Source: Methanobacteriota archaeon
GTDB taxonomy: Archaea > Halobacteriota > Syntropharchaeia > DAOWMC01
Assembly: GCA_030643285.1 (NCBI GenBank)
Contig: DAOWMC010000073.1
Location: forward strand, 1 to 6,017
Length of the DNA stretch: 6,017 nucleotides
Direction of reading: 5' to 3'
The position numbers and the translations under genes were made by a program. This document shows positions 1 to 5,386 of this stretch, in pieces (position 1 is the stretch's first letter; every line of letters begins with the position of its first letter). The notes below the pieces were generated by a model. It saw only the letters and a list, made by a program, of their open reading frames with translations. It was not told the DNA's origin and did no database searches.

Positions 1-2004
1 GCCTTAGAGTTCCAGAACCTGATAGATGCTAAGTTGAATAAGTCATACCAGCACACAAGAGATGAACTTCGTCTAAAGATATACGTTTTTGGACAGGGTT
101 ACACAGATCTGATAATTGAAAGTGGTGTTCGAATTCACCTCACAAAGTATCCACGACCCGCTCCAAAAATCCCTCCGGGTTTTCCCATGTTTTTGAGAAA
201 GCATCTGATGGGTGGCAGGATCGAGAGTGTGAAACAACATGGTTTTGACAGGATTGTTGAGGTTAAAATAAAGCGTGGTGAAACCACTCACCTGCTAATA
301 ATCGAGCTTTTTTCCAAGGGAAACGTTATTTTACTTGATTGTGATGGCACGATTATCCAGCCGTTCAAACATATGACTTTCAAGGACCGAAGGATAAAAA
401 AGGGTGAAATATACATGACACCCCCTTCGAACAAAAATCCCCTGGATATTGAAGTGGAAGAGCTAAAAGAAATCTTTGAAAAGTCAGAAAGTGATGTAGT
501 CAGGACAATTGCCACATTTCTAAATCTTGGAGGCTTGTACGCTGAAGAATTATGCTTGAGGGCCGGTATAGATAAAAAAACCCCTTCTAAGAGCATTTCT
601 GAAGAAGAACTCAATTTAATCCACGAAAAGCTTGTGGAGTTATTTTCACCTATAAGAGATAGCAAGCTAAAGCCGCATATTGTAATGAAAGGTGAAGGTG
701 GGGACGAAGTTGAGGATGAAAATGAAGGTGAATTGAATCTTGATGTGTTACCATTTGAACTTGAAGTTTACAAGGATCACAAAAAAAGATACTTCAATTC
801 TTTCAACGAAGCACTGGATGAATTTTTTAGCAAAAAGATGATCTTTGAAATCGAAGACGTGGAAAAAGGCGTCATCGACGATAAAAAGAGCAAACTTGAA
901 AGGCGGATGGGAAAGCAGTTATCTGCAATTTCAGATTTTGAAAAAGAAGGGGATGAATGTATAAGAAAAGCAGAAGCCATTTACGAAAATTATTCAAAAA
1001 TCGAGGAGATTCTTAAAACCGTAAATGATGCCAGACAAAAGAAGTATTCATGGGATGATATCAAATCAATTATGGATAAAGGTAAAGAAAAGAGTGATCT
1101 GGCCAGAATGGTAAAAAATGTTGATGGGAGTAAAGGCTTAATTGAAATTGACCTTTCTGGAACTGTTGTTGGCATCTATACTACATATACAATACCTAAA
1201 AATGCAGAAAGGTATTATGAACGGGTAAAAGTCCTTAAAGATAAATTGAATGGTGCAAAAATAGCTTTGGAGCAGACAAAAAAGATTATAGAAAAATCAG
1301 GTGAAGAAGATCTGATTTTGCCAGATTCGACCCCTCAAAGAAGGGTCAGGCTAAAAGAGCACTGGTATGACCGGTTTAGATGGTTCATAACGTCAGATGG
1401 TTTTTTAGTCGTAGGTGGAAAGGATGCTGACACAAATGAGGAACTTGTAAAAAAGTATATGACAAAAGATGATATTTTCTTTCACACACAGGCGCACGGT
1501 GCGCCAGTGGTTATCGTTAAAACGGAAGGTTCGGAACCATCCACTGAGGCTTTGAAAGAAGCTGCTACATTTGCTGTATCCTACTCAAATGTATGGAAAG
1601 CAGGGCAGTACGAGGGTGATTGTTATTATGTGTTACCTGATCAGGTTAGTAAAACCCCTGAATCGGGTGAATATATAGAAAAGGGTAGCTTCATCATAAG
1701 GGGTAAAAGAAATTACTTTAAAAATGTACCTGCGAAAGCTTGTATCGGTATTGAAATAGACGAGGAGACTCGGGCTATAGGGGGACCTCCTGTGGCTGTC
1801 AAAAAGGTTGCAAAATATTTTTTAGAAATCGAACCTGGCGAAATGGATCACAATGAGCTTTCAAAAGAAATCTCAAAATACTTTTTCGAAATTGCAAAAA
1901 AAGAGGATAAAAGAGTCGTAAAGACAGTCGCATCTTCAGATAAAATTGCTAAGGTTTTACCACCGGAAACTCTAAAATTAAAAGATAAAATGGGGGATAA
2001 TTGA
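1..2004 (+). CDS. rqcH: Ribosome quality-control protein RqcH (archaeal NFACT/Rqc2 family), 5' end outside window
   Basis: The family binds large ribosomal subunits that still carry peptidyl-tRNA after stalling; bacterial RqcH recruits tRNA-Ala to add C-terminal alanine tails that mark the product for degradation. Counting codons from base 1 (667 sense codons seen), the NFACT-N domain covers about 1-150, with a D-R-R motif at 129-131 matching the family's tRNA-binding D-R element. A helix-hairpin-helix stretch (LGGLYAEE) follows near 170-195. A charged coiled-coil region spans about 290-445. The NFACT-R (DUF814) domain at about 453-565 starts at HWYDRFRWF and includes the HGAPV motif (H499) and QVSKTPESGEY. 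The frame is open from base 1, and its first codons (ALEFQNLIDAK) are family N-terminal sequence, so the TTG at 34 is not the start. The true start should lie roughly 10-20 codons upstream. An acidic linker sits near codons 233-246. It ends 19 bp from a converging gene. Family assignment is very secure; tailing activity in this organism is inferred. Confidence 0.95.
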   Translation, partial: ALEFQNLIDAKLNKSYQHTRDELRLKIYVFGQGYTDLIIESGVRIHLTKYPRPAPKIPPGFPMFLRKHLMGGRIESVKQHGFDRIVEVKIKRGETTHLLIIELFSKGNVILLDCDGTIIQPFKHMTFKDRRIKKGEIYMTPPSNKNPLDIEVEELKEIFEKSESDVVRTIATFLNLGGLYAEELCLRAGIDKKTPSKSISEEELNLIHEKLVELFSPIRDSKLKPHIVMKGEGGDEVEDENEGELNLDVLPFELEVYKDHKKRYFNSFNEALDEFFSKKMIFEIEDVEKGVIDDKKSKLERRMGKQLSAISDFEKEGDECIRKAEAIYENYSKIEEILKTVNDARQKKYSWDDIKSIMDKGKEKSDLARMVKNVDGSKGLIEIDLSGTVVGIYTTYTIPKNAERYYERVKVLKDKLNGAKIALEQTKKIIEKSGEEDLILPDSTPQRRVRLKEHWYDRFRWFITSDGFLVVGGKDADTNEELVKKYMTKDDIFFHTQAHGAPVVIVKTEGSEPSTEALKEAATFAVSYSNVWKAGQYEGDCYYVLPDQVSKTPESGEYIEKGSFIIRGKRNYFKNVPAKACIGIEIDEETRAIGGPPVAVKKVAKYFLEIEPGEMDHNELSKEISKYFFEIAKKEDKRVVKTVASSDKIAKVLPPETLKLKDKMGDN

Positions 2005-2025
2005 ACGGCCTTTTTAAAAACCGTT
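2005..2025. terminator. Compact bidirectional terminator between convergent genes
   Basis: The gap between the rqcH stop and the stop of the converging gene holds T5 at 2011-2015 directly followed by A5 at 2016-2020. These are flanked by inverted arms AACGG (2004-2008) and CCGTT (2021-2025). Each strand therefore has an oligo-U tract within about 10 nt of its stop codon, and oligo-U is the main intrinsic termination signal in archaea. The 5-bp arms could also form a weak hairpin. Confidence 0.6.
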
Positions 2026-2560
2026 AAAACCCAAGTAAGCCTTTACCCCTTCCCATAATTGAAAAAACTATATCAAGCAAGGTTCCCATGTAGGAAGGGT
2101 TCTTGATTAATATGAATATTGCTATGCCCATAACCAAAACCAATGCCACAAGCATTAGCCCGATAAAGGCAAAAAAGCCCGAACCAAACCAGGCACCATC
2201 TATCAGCTTTGATATAAAAGATTTAGGCCTGTTATGTGCACGTTTAAATACTCCTTTTTCTGGTTTGAAGCCTGCTATAATATCCCCCAAGCCTTCCTCA
2301 CCTAATGCATTGCAACCTTTTCCAGTCAATTGCCCACAGGATACAAACTTATCCCTTCCCAAAATCGAGATAATCTTATCAAATAGGGGAACCTTATCCC
2401 CCTTATTGGCAATATATCCTTTACTGTTTAATTCAAGTATCCTGCCATTCAAAGTATTTTCATCAATATTTATCTTCTTTGAAAGCTGCCTTGGTGATTT
2501 GTAACCTAACGAAATTCCCTTAAGGATCAAACGATCCATGTTACCCAATTCTTCAGCCAT
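2024..2560 (-). CDS. Membrane-anchored winged-helix-like protein, 178 aa (paralogue of the upstream gene)
   Basis: I do not recognise a named family. Residues 8-55 (DRLILKGISLGYKSPRQLSK onward) look like a helix-turn-helix or winged-helix domain, with the SPRQLSKKI helix followed by a putative recognition helix near 33-45. A wing-like stretch with the motif LTxKGxNxLGEE lies at 78-90. A basic segment (KRAHNRPKS, 106-114) precedes a strong membrane helix at about 126-152, then a short hydrophobic C-terminal helix after K-N-P-S. There is no signal peptide, so the N-terminal domain is probably cytosolic. It aligns along its whole length with the C-terminal half of the protein encoded at 2570-3592. 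Its ATG lies 9 bp after that gene's stop, with a GAGGG ribosome-binding site overlapping the stop codon (TGA), which points to an operon and coupled translation. DNA binding is inferred from fold-like sequence only. Confidence 0.85.
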   Translation of the reverse strand: MAEELGNMDRLILKGISLGYKSPRQLSKKINIDENTLNGRILELNSKGYIANKGDKVPLFDKIISILGRDKFVSCGQLTGKGCNALGEEGLGDIIAGFKPEKGVFKRAHNRPKSFISKLIDGAWFGSGFFAFIGLMLVALVLVMGIAIFILIKNPSYMGTLLDIVFSIMGRGKGLLGF

Positions 2561-2564
2561 ATAT

Positions 2565-2573
2565 AACCCTCAC
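2565..2573 (-). promoter_or_regulatory. Ribosome-binding site for the 178-aa gene, overlapping the upstream stop codon
   Basis: On the minus strand the sequence reads GTGAGGGTTATATATG. The TGA stop of the 340-aa gene lies inside the purine-rich GAGGG core, which sits about 6 nt before the next ATG. This layout favours translational coupling of the two paralogues. Confidence 0.55.
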
Positions 2574-3592
2574 GACTTTTCACTAAATATACCGGATACC
2601 CACAGTTCCAATACCCATTTAAAAATGGTGGGAATCTCTTTTACCACGGTGAAAACCAGTCCAAGTAATCCTGCAACTGCCAAAATATAGTTCAGTATAG
2701 GCCTCGCGACTGATATAACTAAGCCAAGTACCCCACCAACAACTCTTTCGGGGATGTTCTCACGCATTTCAAGCCTTGCAGAAATTGTTAGAAGAGTTTC
2801 ATCCCCCAGTTCATTGTACCCCGTGTCAGTAAGAACAAAACCATTTGTTAATTTACGGGTGGTGAATACCTCAATAAAATCAACGAGTTTACCCAATTGG
2901 AGCATTTCAAAAAAATCGATAACAGGATCAGAAGAATCAATTGCAAAGCCCTTGCTAACCAAACTATCAAGTTCGGTTTGTATAATATTTTTGTCCATAT
3001 TAAGCTGCCTTGAAAGTTTCCTCGGCGTCTGGTACCCTAAAGAAATCCCATTTAGCACAACACGGCTGAAATTCGGTATCTCCTTAGAAGGCTTTTCAAA
3101 TACCAACTCCTGCTGCTTTCGAATTGATTCAATCCTGGATCTTTCTCTGCCAAGATTTGTTGTTAATTCTTTTGCCAGTTCGAGTTGATTCGTAAGATCC
3201 ATTGACTTTCTATCCAAATCCTGTGAAATCTTCGAAGCAAATCCAACATGCTTTACAGCCTCTTCTGTTTTACCCTGTCCGATCAAGGCATCTACTCTCT
3301 GTAAAAGTACATCTCTTTCTATTTCAAGATCTGCTATCTTTTTCCTATCATCTTTCAACTTTTTTAAAAGAGTGGTAGCATCAGACTGGTCAAGGGATTT
3401 TGCTTTTTCCCTTATTTCTTTTTTTCTTTCCAATTGCTCGGTAAGCTTTGTAGCTTCTTGAACACGTTTAATTGCTTCTTGTGTCCTACCAATTTCAATC
3501 AATGGTTTGACTTCTTGCAACAGATTACCTCGTATAAGCTCCAAATCCCCTACCACAGCTCCTTGAATACTAGCTAAATTCATGAAATCCAT
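2570..3592 (-). CDS. Helical-repeat, winged-helix-like, membrane-anchored protein, 340 aa
   Basis: No named family recognised. It has three parts. (1) Residues 15-165 are highly charged and helical, with a duplicated unit (residues 18-58 and 90-130, about 19 of 41 identical) built around LI-x2-G-[RK]-T-x-EA-[IV]-K, which resembles a TPR-like helix-turn-helix embedded in coiled coil. (2) Residues 176-270 are a winged-helix-like domain (VLNGISLGYQTPRKLSRQLN, then LTDTGYNELGDETL) closely matching the downstream gene product. (3) Residues 284-318 hold a hydrophobic or membrane segment, followed by K-E-I-P-T and an amphipathic aromatic tail. The chosen ATG has only a weak AGGGAT ribosome-binding site; ATG at codon 4 is an alternative. 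It is first in a two-gene unit. The build suggests a membrane-tethered regulator with a protein-protein interaction arm, but this is inference. Confidence 0.85.
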   Translation of the reverse strand: MDFMNLASIQGAVVGDLELIRGNLLQEVKPLIEIGRTQEAIKRVQEATKLTEQLERKKEIREKAKSLDQSDATTLLKKLKDDRKKIADLEIERDVLLQRVDALIGQGKTEEAVKHVGFASKISQDLDRKSMDLTNQLELAKELTTNLGRERSRIESIRKQQELVFEKPSKEIPNFSRVVLNGISLGYQTPRKLSRQLNMDKNIIQTELDSLVSKGFAIDSSDPVIDFFEMLQLGKLVDFIEVFTTRKLTNGFVLTDTGYNELGDETLLTISARLEMRENIPERVVGGVLGLVISVARPILNYILAVAGLLGLVFTVVKEIPTIFKWVLELWVSGIFSEKS

Positions 3593-3610
3593 GTATAATC
3601 CCTACTTACT

Positions 3611-3629
3611 CTTATAATGGTTTGCAAAC
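3611..3629 (-). promoter_or_regulatory. TATA-like box with adjacent 10-bp palindrome upstream of the paralogue operon
   Basis: On the minus strand a perfect palindrome GTTTGCAAAC (3620-3629) is separated by 2 bp from TTATAAG (3617-3611), whose centre is about 22 bp before the ATG at 3592 and about 31 bp before the ATG at 3583. The spacing implies a leaderless or nearly leaderless transcript. The palindrome occupies the place where the B-recognition element and many archaeal operators lie. A second TATA-like TTATAATT lies further upstream near 3661-3668. Confidence 0.45.
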
Positions 3630-3714
3630 TTAATCTACTTTTTGCTTTTTTATTGATCTAATTATAACTATTAATTATTTACGCTTAAGCTTTTCTATTG
3701 TGCTATATTGGCAA

Positions 3715-3739
3715 TAAAAGCAAAAACCAAAATTGAAAA
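3715..3739 (-). terminator. Oligo-T terminator of tRNA-Pro
   Basis: Directly after the mature 3' end of tRNA-Pro, the minus strand carries four T tracts in a row (T4, T4, T5, T4) within about 25 nt. This is a typical archaeal multi-tract terminator for a tRNA gene. The next co-oriented gene starts 147 bp downstream, so some read-through into it is possible. Confidence 0.6.
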
Positions 3740-3813
3740 TGGGGCCGCGGAGATTTGAACTCCGGTCCGAAGACCCCCAGTCTCCGAGGATATCCAGGCT
3801 ACCCTACGGCCCC
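3740..3813 (-). tRNA. tRNA-Pro(GGG)
   Basis: Reading the minus strand, the 7-bp acceptor stem is GGGGCCG with CGGCCCC, followed by discriminator A (base 3740) and no encoded CCA. The D-stem has G11-C24 and G12-C23 with a T13/T22 mismatch, and the D-loop carries GG. The anticodon arm is GGAGA, loop CTGGGGG, TCTTC, with anticodon GGG at 3778-3776. The variable loop is 4 nt. The T arm is CGGAG, TTCAAAT, CTCCG. There is no intron. It reads CCC and CCU proline codons. It is divergent from the tRNA-Tyr/tRNA-Asp pair. Confidence 0.95.
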
Positions 3814-3994
3814 ATGAATCTTTTCATTATTGTTATAACGATTATTGAGTTCATATTGTTTTTTAGTTAGTTTATGTATTCCTTATAAATTAAAGCTCCC
3901 ATCTTACATCCTGAGGATCATGTGACGGGATTGGTAGCCCAATAGGATAAAGGAAAAAGATAAATATTACCTACTACATTGTAGTTCTATCGCA
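3814..3994. promoter_or_regulatory. Divergent promoter region between tRNA-Pro and tRNA-Tyr/Asp
   Basis: This 181-bp gap separates oppositely transcribed tRNA genes. It contains TATA-like GTTATAAC (3832-3839), about 22 bp from the tRNA-Pro 5' end, and a strong TATA-like TTATAAAT at 3883-3890 that could serve either strand. Small inverted repeats occur at 3908-3918 (ATCC/GGAT) and 3930-3943 (ATTGG/CCAAT). I see no open reading frame of useful length and no convincing small RNA. Confidence 0.4.
3955..3985 (+). promoter_or_regulatory. Core promoter of tRNA-Tyr/tRNA-Asp with a 13-bp palindrome
   Basis: A purine-rich AAAAAGA stretch (B-recognition-like) runs into TATA-like TAAATATT at 3961-3968. 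About 26 bp downstream of its centre is position 3990, a few bases before the mature tRNA-Tyr 5' end. Between the TATA box and the expected start site lies a perfect palindrome, ACTACA-T-TGTAGT (3973-3985). Confidence 0.5.
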
Positions 3995-4111
3995 CCCGCC
4001 TTAACTCAGTCTGGCAGAGTGTGCGGCTGTAGTAAGTTTATGTGCATAAAACTAGCACACACCACACTCGCAGATACCGCAATGTCCCCGGTTCGAATCC
4101 GGGAGGCGGGA
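3995..4111 (+). tRNA. tRNA-Tyr(GTA) with intron
   Basis: The acceptor stem is CCCGCCT with AGGCGGG and discriminator A at 4111; CCA is not encoded. The C1-G72 pair with A73 is the archaeal and eukaryotic tRNA-Tyr identity set. The D arm is ACTC/GAGT. The anticodon stem is TGCGG (4022-4026) with CCGCA (4077-4081). The anticodon GTA is at 4029-4031, followed by G37. A 43-nt intron at 4033-4075 sits at the usual position after base 37. The variable loop is 5 nt and the T arm is CCCGG, TTCGAAT, CCGGG. It reads UAC and UAU codons. It is cotranscribed with tRNA-Asp, one base downstream. Confidence 0.95.
4033..4075 (+). other. tRNA-Tyr intron with bulge-helix-bulge splice motif
   Basis: Exon bases 4027-4030 (CTGT) pair with intron bases 4070-4073 (GCAG), forming a 4-bp central helix with one G-U pair. 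It is flanked by 3-nt bulges AGT (4031-4033) and ATA (4074-4076). Cutting after the second base of each bulge, between 4032/4033 and 4075/4076, restores a normal anticodon loop. This is the canonical substrate of the archaeal tRNA splicing endonuclease. Inside the intron, TGTGC (4041-4045) can pair with GCACA (4055-4059). Confidence 0.88.
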
Positions 4112-4112
4112 T

Positions 4113-4185
4113 GCCCGGGTAGTGTAGAGGCCTATCATGAAGCCCTGTCGAGGCTCCGACTCGGGTTCGAATCCCGACCCGGGCG
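4113..4185 (+). tRNA. tRNA-Asp(GTC)
   Basis: The acceptor stem is GCCCGGG with CCCGGGC and discriminator G; CCA is not encoded. The D-loop carries GG. The anticodon arm is AAGCC, loop CTGTCGA, GGCTC, with anticodon GTC at 4147-4149. The outermost pair of that stem (27/43) is an A/C mismatch. The T arm is TCGGG, TTCGAAT, CCCGA. There is no intron. It begins one base after tRNA-Tyr, so both come from one precursor. It reads GAC and GAU codons. No clear oligo-T terminator follows before the converging nth gene. Confidence 0.94.
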
Positions 4186-4211
4186 CTATATCTGCGTGAT
4201 CTGGTGAATTG

Positions 4212-4877
4212 CTATCTTGACTTCGTCACACCGATTCTATTGCAGTATTGATATATTGGACATATACTACATTTTGGACTTATCGGCGTACAAATATTCT
4301 TTCCATGAAGGACTAAAAGATTATTAAAGGTTATCCAGTACTTTTTTTGTAATTTTTTGCGTAATTCGAATTCCGTATCATCTGGTTTTTTAGTGCATAC
4401 ATATCCCAGACGATTGCATATCCTGTGAACATGCGTGTCAACTGCCACACCGAGTTTGTTAAATCCCATCGTTAAAACAATATTTGCAGTCTTTCTACCC
4501 ACGCCTTTTAGTTCTAACAATTCACCTATATCATCAGGAACCTTAGAATCATACTTCTCGATTAAATCTAAACAAATCTGCTTTATACGCTCTGATTTTG
4601 TTTTATAGAATCCAACTGGGTAAATTGCCCCCTGTATTTGATCTATACTTAGTTTTGACATAGTTTCCGGGGTTTTTGCCAGATCGAACAGTCTTATTGA
4701 AGCTTCCCTTGTCACCTCGTCTTTTGTCCTCAGACTCAGAAGGCACGAGATCAGGACAAGAAAAGGATCTTTCTCCTCTGAAACTTCTTTAATTGCAGAA
4801 CTCTTTAGATAGTATCTTTCATCTAGAATCCTAACGATTTTATCTATAGCATTACCTTCTTTATATTCTTCAACCAT
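4212..4877 (-). CDS. nth: Endonuclease III (DNA glycosylase/AP lyase)
   Basis: A base-excision repair enzyme that removes oxidised pyrimidines and cuts the abasic site by beta-elimination. With the start at ATG 4877 the protein is 221 aa, the usual length. The helix-hairpin-helix LKGVGRKTA contains the catalytic lysine (K129). The catalytic aspartate is in VDTHVHR (D147). The C-terminal 4Fe-4S loop has C196-x6-C203-x2-C206-x5-C212. The N-terminal helix motif LLSLRTKDEVT is also typical. The frame can be extended to a GTG at 4979 (255 aa), but those 34 residues do not look like the family and contain an exact TTTATATA promoter box, so the internal ATG is preferred; its GGAG lies about 14 nt upstream. 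It converges on tRNA-Asp. Function is very secure; the start is moderately secure. Confidence 0.93.
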   Translation of the reverse strand: MVEEYKEGNAIDKIVRILDERYYLKSSAIKEVSEEKDPFLVLISCLLSLRTKDEVTREASIRLFDLAKTPETMSKLSIDQIQGAIYPVGFYKTKSERIKQICLDLIEKYDSKVPDDIGELLELKGVGRKTANIVLTMGFNKLGVAVDTHVHRICNRLGYVCTKKPDDTEFELRKKLQKKYWITFNNLLVLHGKNICTPISPKCSICPIYQYCNRIGVTKSR

Positions 4878-4946
4878 ATTTCTACTCAGTACTCCTATAA
4901 TCCATATTTTTAAAAGCTGGTACTTTAATCCGATTATGGTTTCATC

Positions 4947-4954
4947 TATATAAA
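4947..4954 (-). promoter_or_regulatory. TATA box for nth
   Basis: The minus strand reads TTTATATA, the archaeal TATA consensus. A start about 26 bp downstream, near 4924, would give a leader of roughly 47 nt to the ATG at 4877 and would exclude the GTG at 4979 from the transcript. A weaker TTATATTA lies at 5002-4995. Confidence 0.5.
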
Positions 4955-5025
4955 TATCAACCTTTGTTTGGTTATCCACTGCAGTATCGATAGATTAATA
5001 TAAGTTGAATACTCACAATTAGTAG

Positions 5026-5058
5026 TATAAATAATTACAATAGCTGGAAATAGGAGGT
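5026..5058 (+). promoter_or_regulatory. TATA box and strong Shine-Dalgarno site for the 72-aa gene
   Basis: TATAAATA (5026-5033) is a good archaeal TATA box. It is followed by GGAGGT at 5053-5058, 5 nt before the ATG at 5064. The Shine-Dalgarno match is the best in the window and fixes the start codon. The TATA-to-ATG distance implies a very short leader. Confidence 0.6.
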
Positions 5059-5063
5059 ATAAC

Positions 5064-5282
5064 ATGGGTAGAACGTTAAATAGGGTAGCTGGTGTGGTGT
5101 TGATGGCGATTTCGTTAATTCCACTGGGACTCAGCTTATACACACTGATAATAGATGGGCTGATTACTTTTTTGCATTGGCTTGGGTTTTCAGGATTAAC
5201 TTTTTTGGTAAAGTATATAGTAATCCTGTTAGTTGGTGTTGTTCTACTGATTGGTGGTTTAGTGATCTTCATGAGGGAATAA
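5064..5282 (+). CDS. Small two-helix membrane protein, 72 aa, unrecognised
   Basis: No family recognised. The short basic N-terminus MGRTLNR is followed by a membrane helix at about 8-30, a short linker with D31 and the H38-W39 pair (DGLITFLHWLGFSG), then a second helix at about 48-70 ending in MRE. The basic N-terminus suggests both ends face the cytoplasm. Despite its size it is convincing as a gene. It has its own TATA box, a near-perfect ribosome-binding site and an intrinsic-terminator-like hairpin with T9 downstream. It is divergent from nth and convergent with the 85-aa membrane protein gene. No catalytic or metal-binding motif is visible, so no function is proposed. Confidence 0.82.
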   Translation: MGRTLNRVAGVVLMAISLIPLGLSLYTLIIDGLITFLHWLGFSGLTFLVKYIVILLVGVVLLIGGLVIFMRE

Positions 5283-5303
5283 CCATCACTGCAGATCTAT
5301 GTT

Positions 5304-5352
5304 AATGTGTGGGTTTCCACGCATTTCATCTGTTTTTTTTTAAAAAATCCGG
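5304..5352. terminator. Hairpin plus T9/A6 terminator between convergent small genes
   Basis: AATGTGTGG (5304-5312) and CCACGCATT (5317-5325) form a 9-bp stem with one G-U pair and loop GTTT. T9 follows at 5333-5341, a bacterial-like intrinsic terminator layout for the plus-strand gene. Directly after T9, A6 (5342-5347) gives the minus strand a T6 tract downstream of the 85-aa gene, so the site probably ends both transcripts. Confidence 0.65.
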
Positions 5353-5386
5353 TAAAACGGTATATTTTGTGGTTTGCAAAATGATG

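Noticed and set aside
73..1175. Minus-strand open frames of 61-125 codons inside rqcH
   Set aside because: They are antisense shadows of a securely identified protein and are serine/leucine/phenylalanine-rich, as expected for the complement of lysine/glutamate-rich coding sequence.
2103..3188. Plus-strand open frames at 2103-2504 (133 codons) and 2754-3188 (144 codons)
   Set aside because: Both are antisense to the paralogous minus-strand genes, whose domains and ribosome-binding site are convincing; the antisense products show no domain logic.
3908..3943. Small hairpins upstream of tRNA-Tyr considered as a C/D-box or other small RNA
   Set aside because: No paired C (RUGAUGA) and D (CUGA) boxes at proper spacing, and stems are only 4-5 bp.
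4019..4207. Plus-strand 62-codon open frame
   Set aside because: It lies across tRNA-Tyr, its intron and tRNA-Asp; the translation is simply tRNA sequence read as codons.
4946..5272. Minus-strand 108-codon open frame
   Set aside because: It is antisense to the 72-aa membrane protein gene and runs over two promoter regions, with no supporting ribosome-binding site or motif.
3618..5380. 11-mer TGGTTTGCAAA shared between 3618-3628 and 5370-5380
   Set aside because: A few shared 11-mers are expected by chance in 6 kb of AT-rich sequence, and only the first copy forms the full palindrome.
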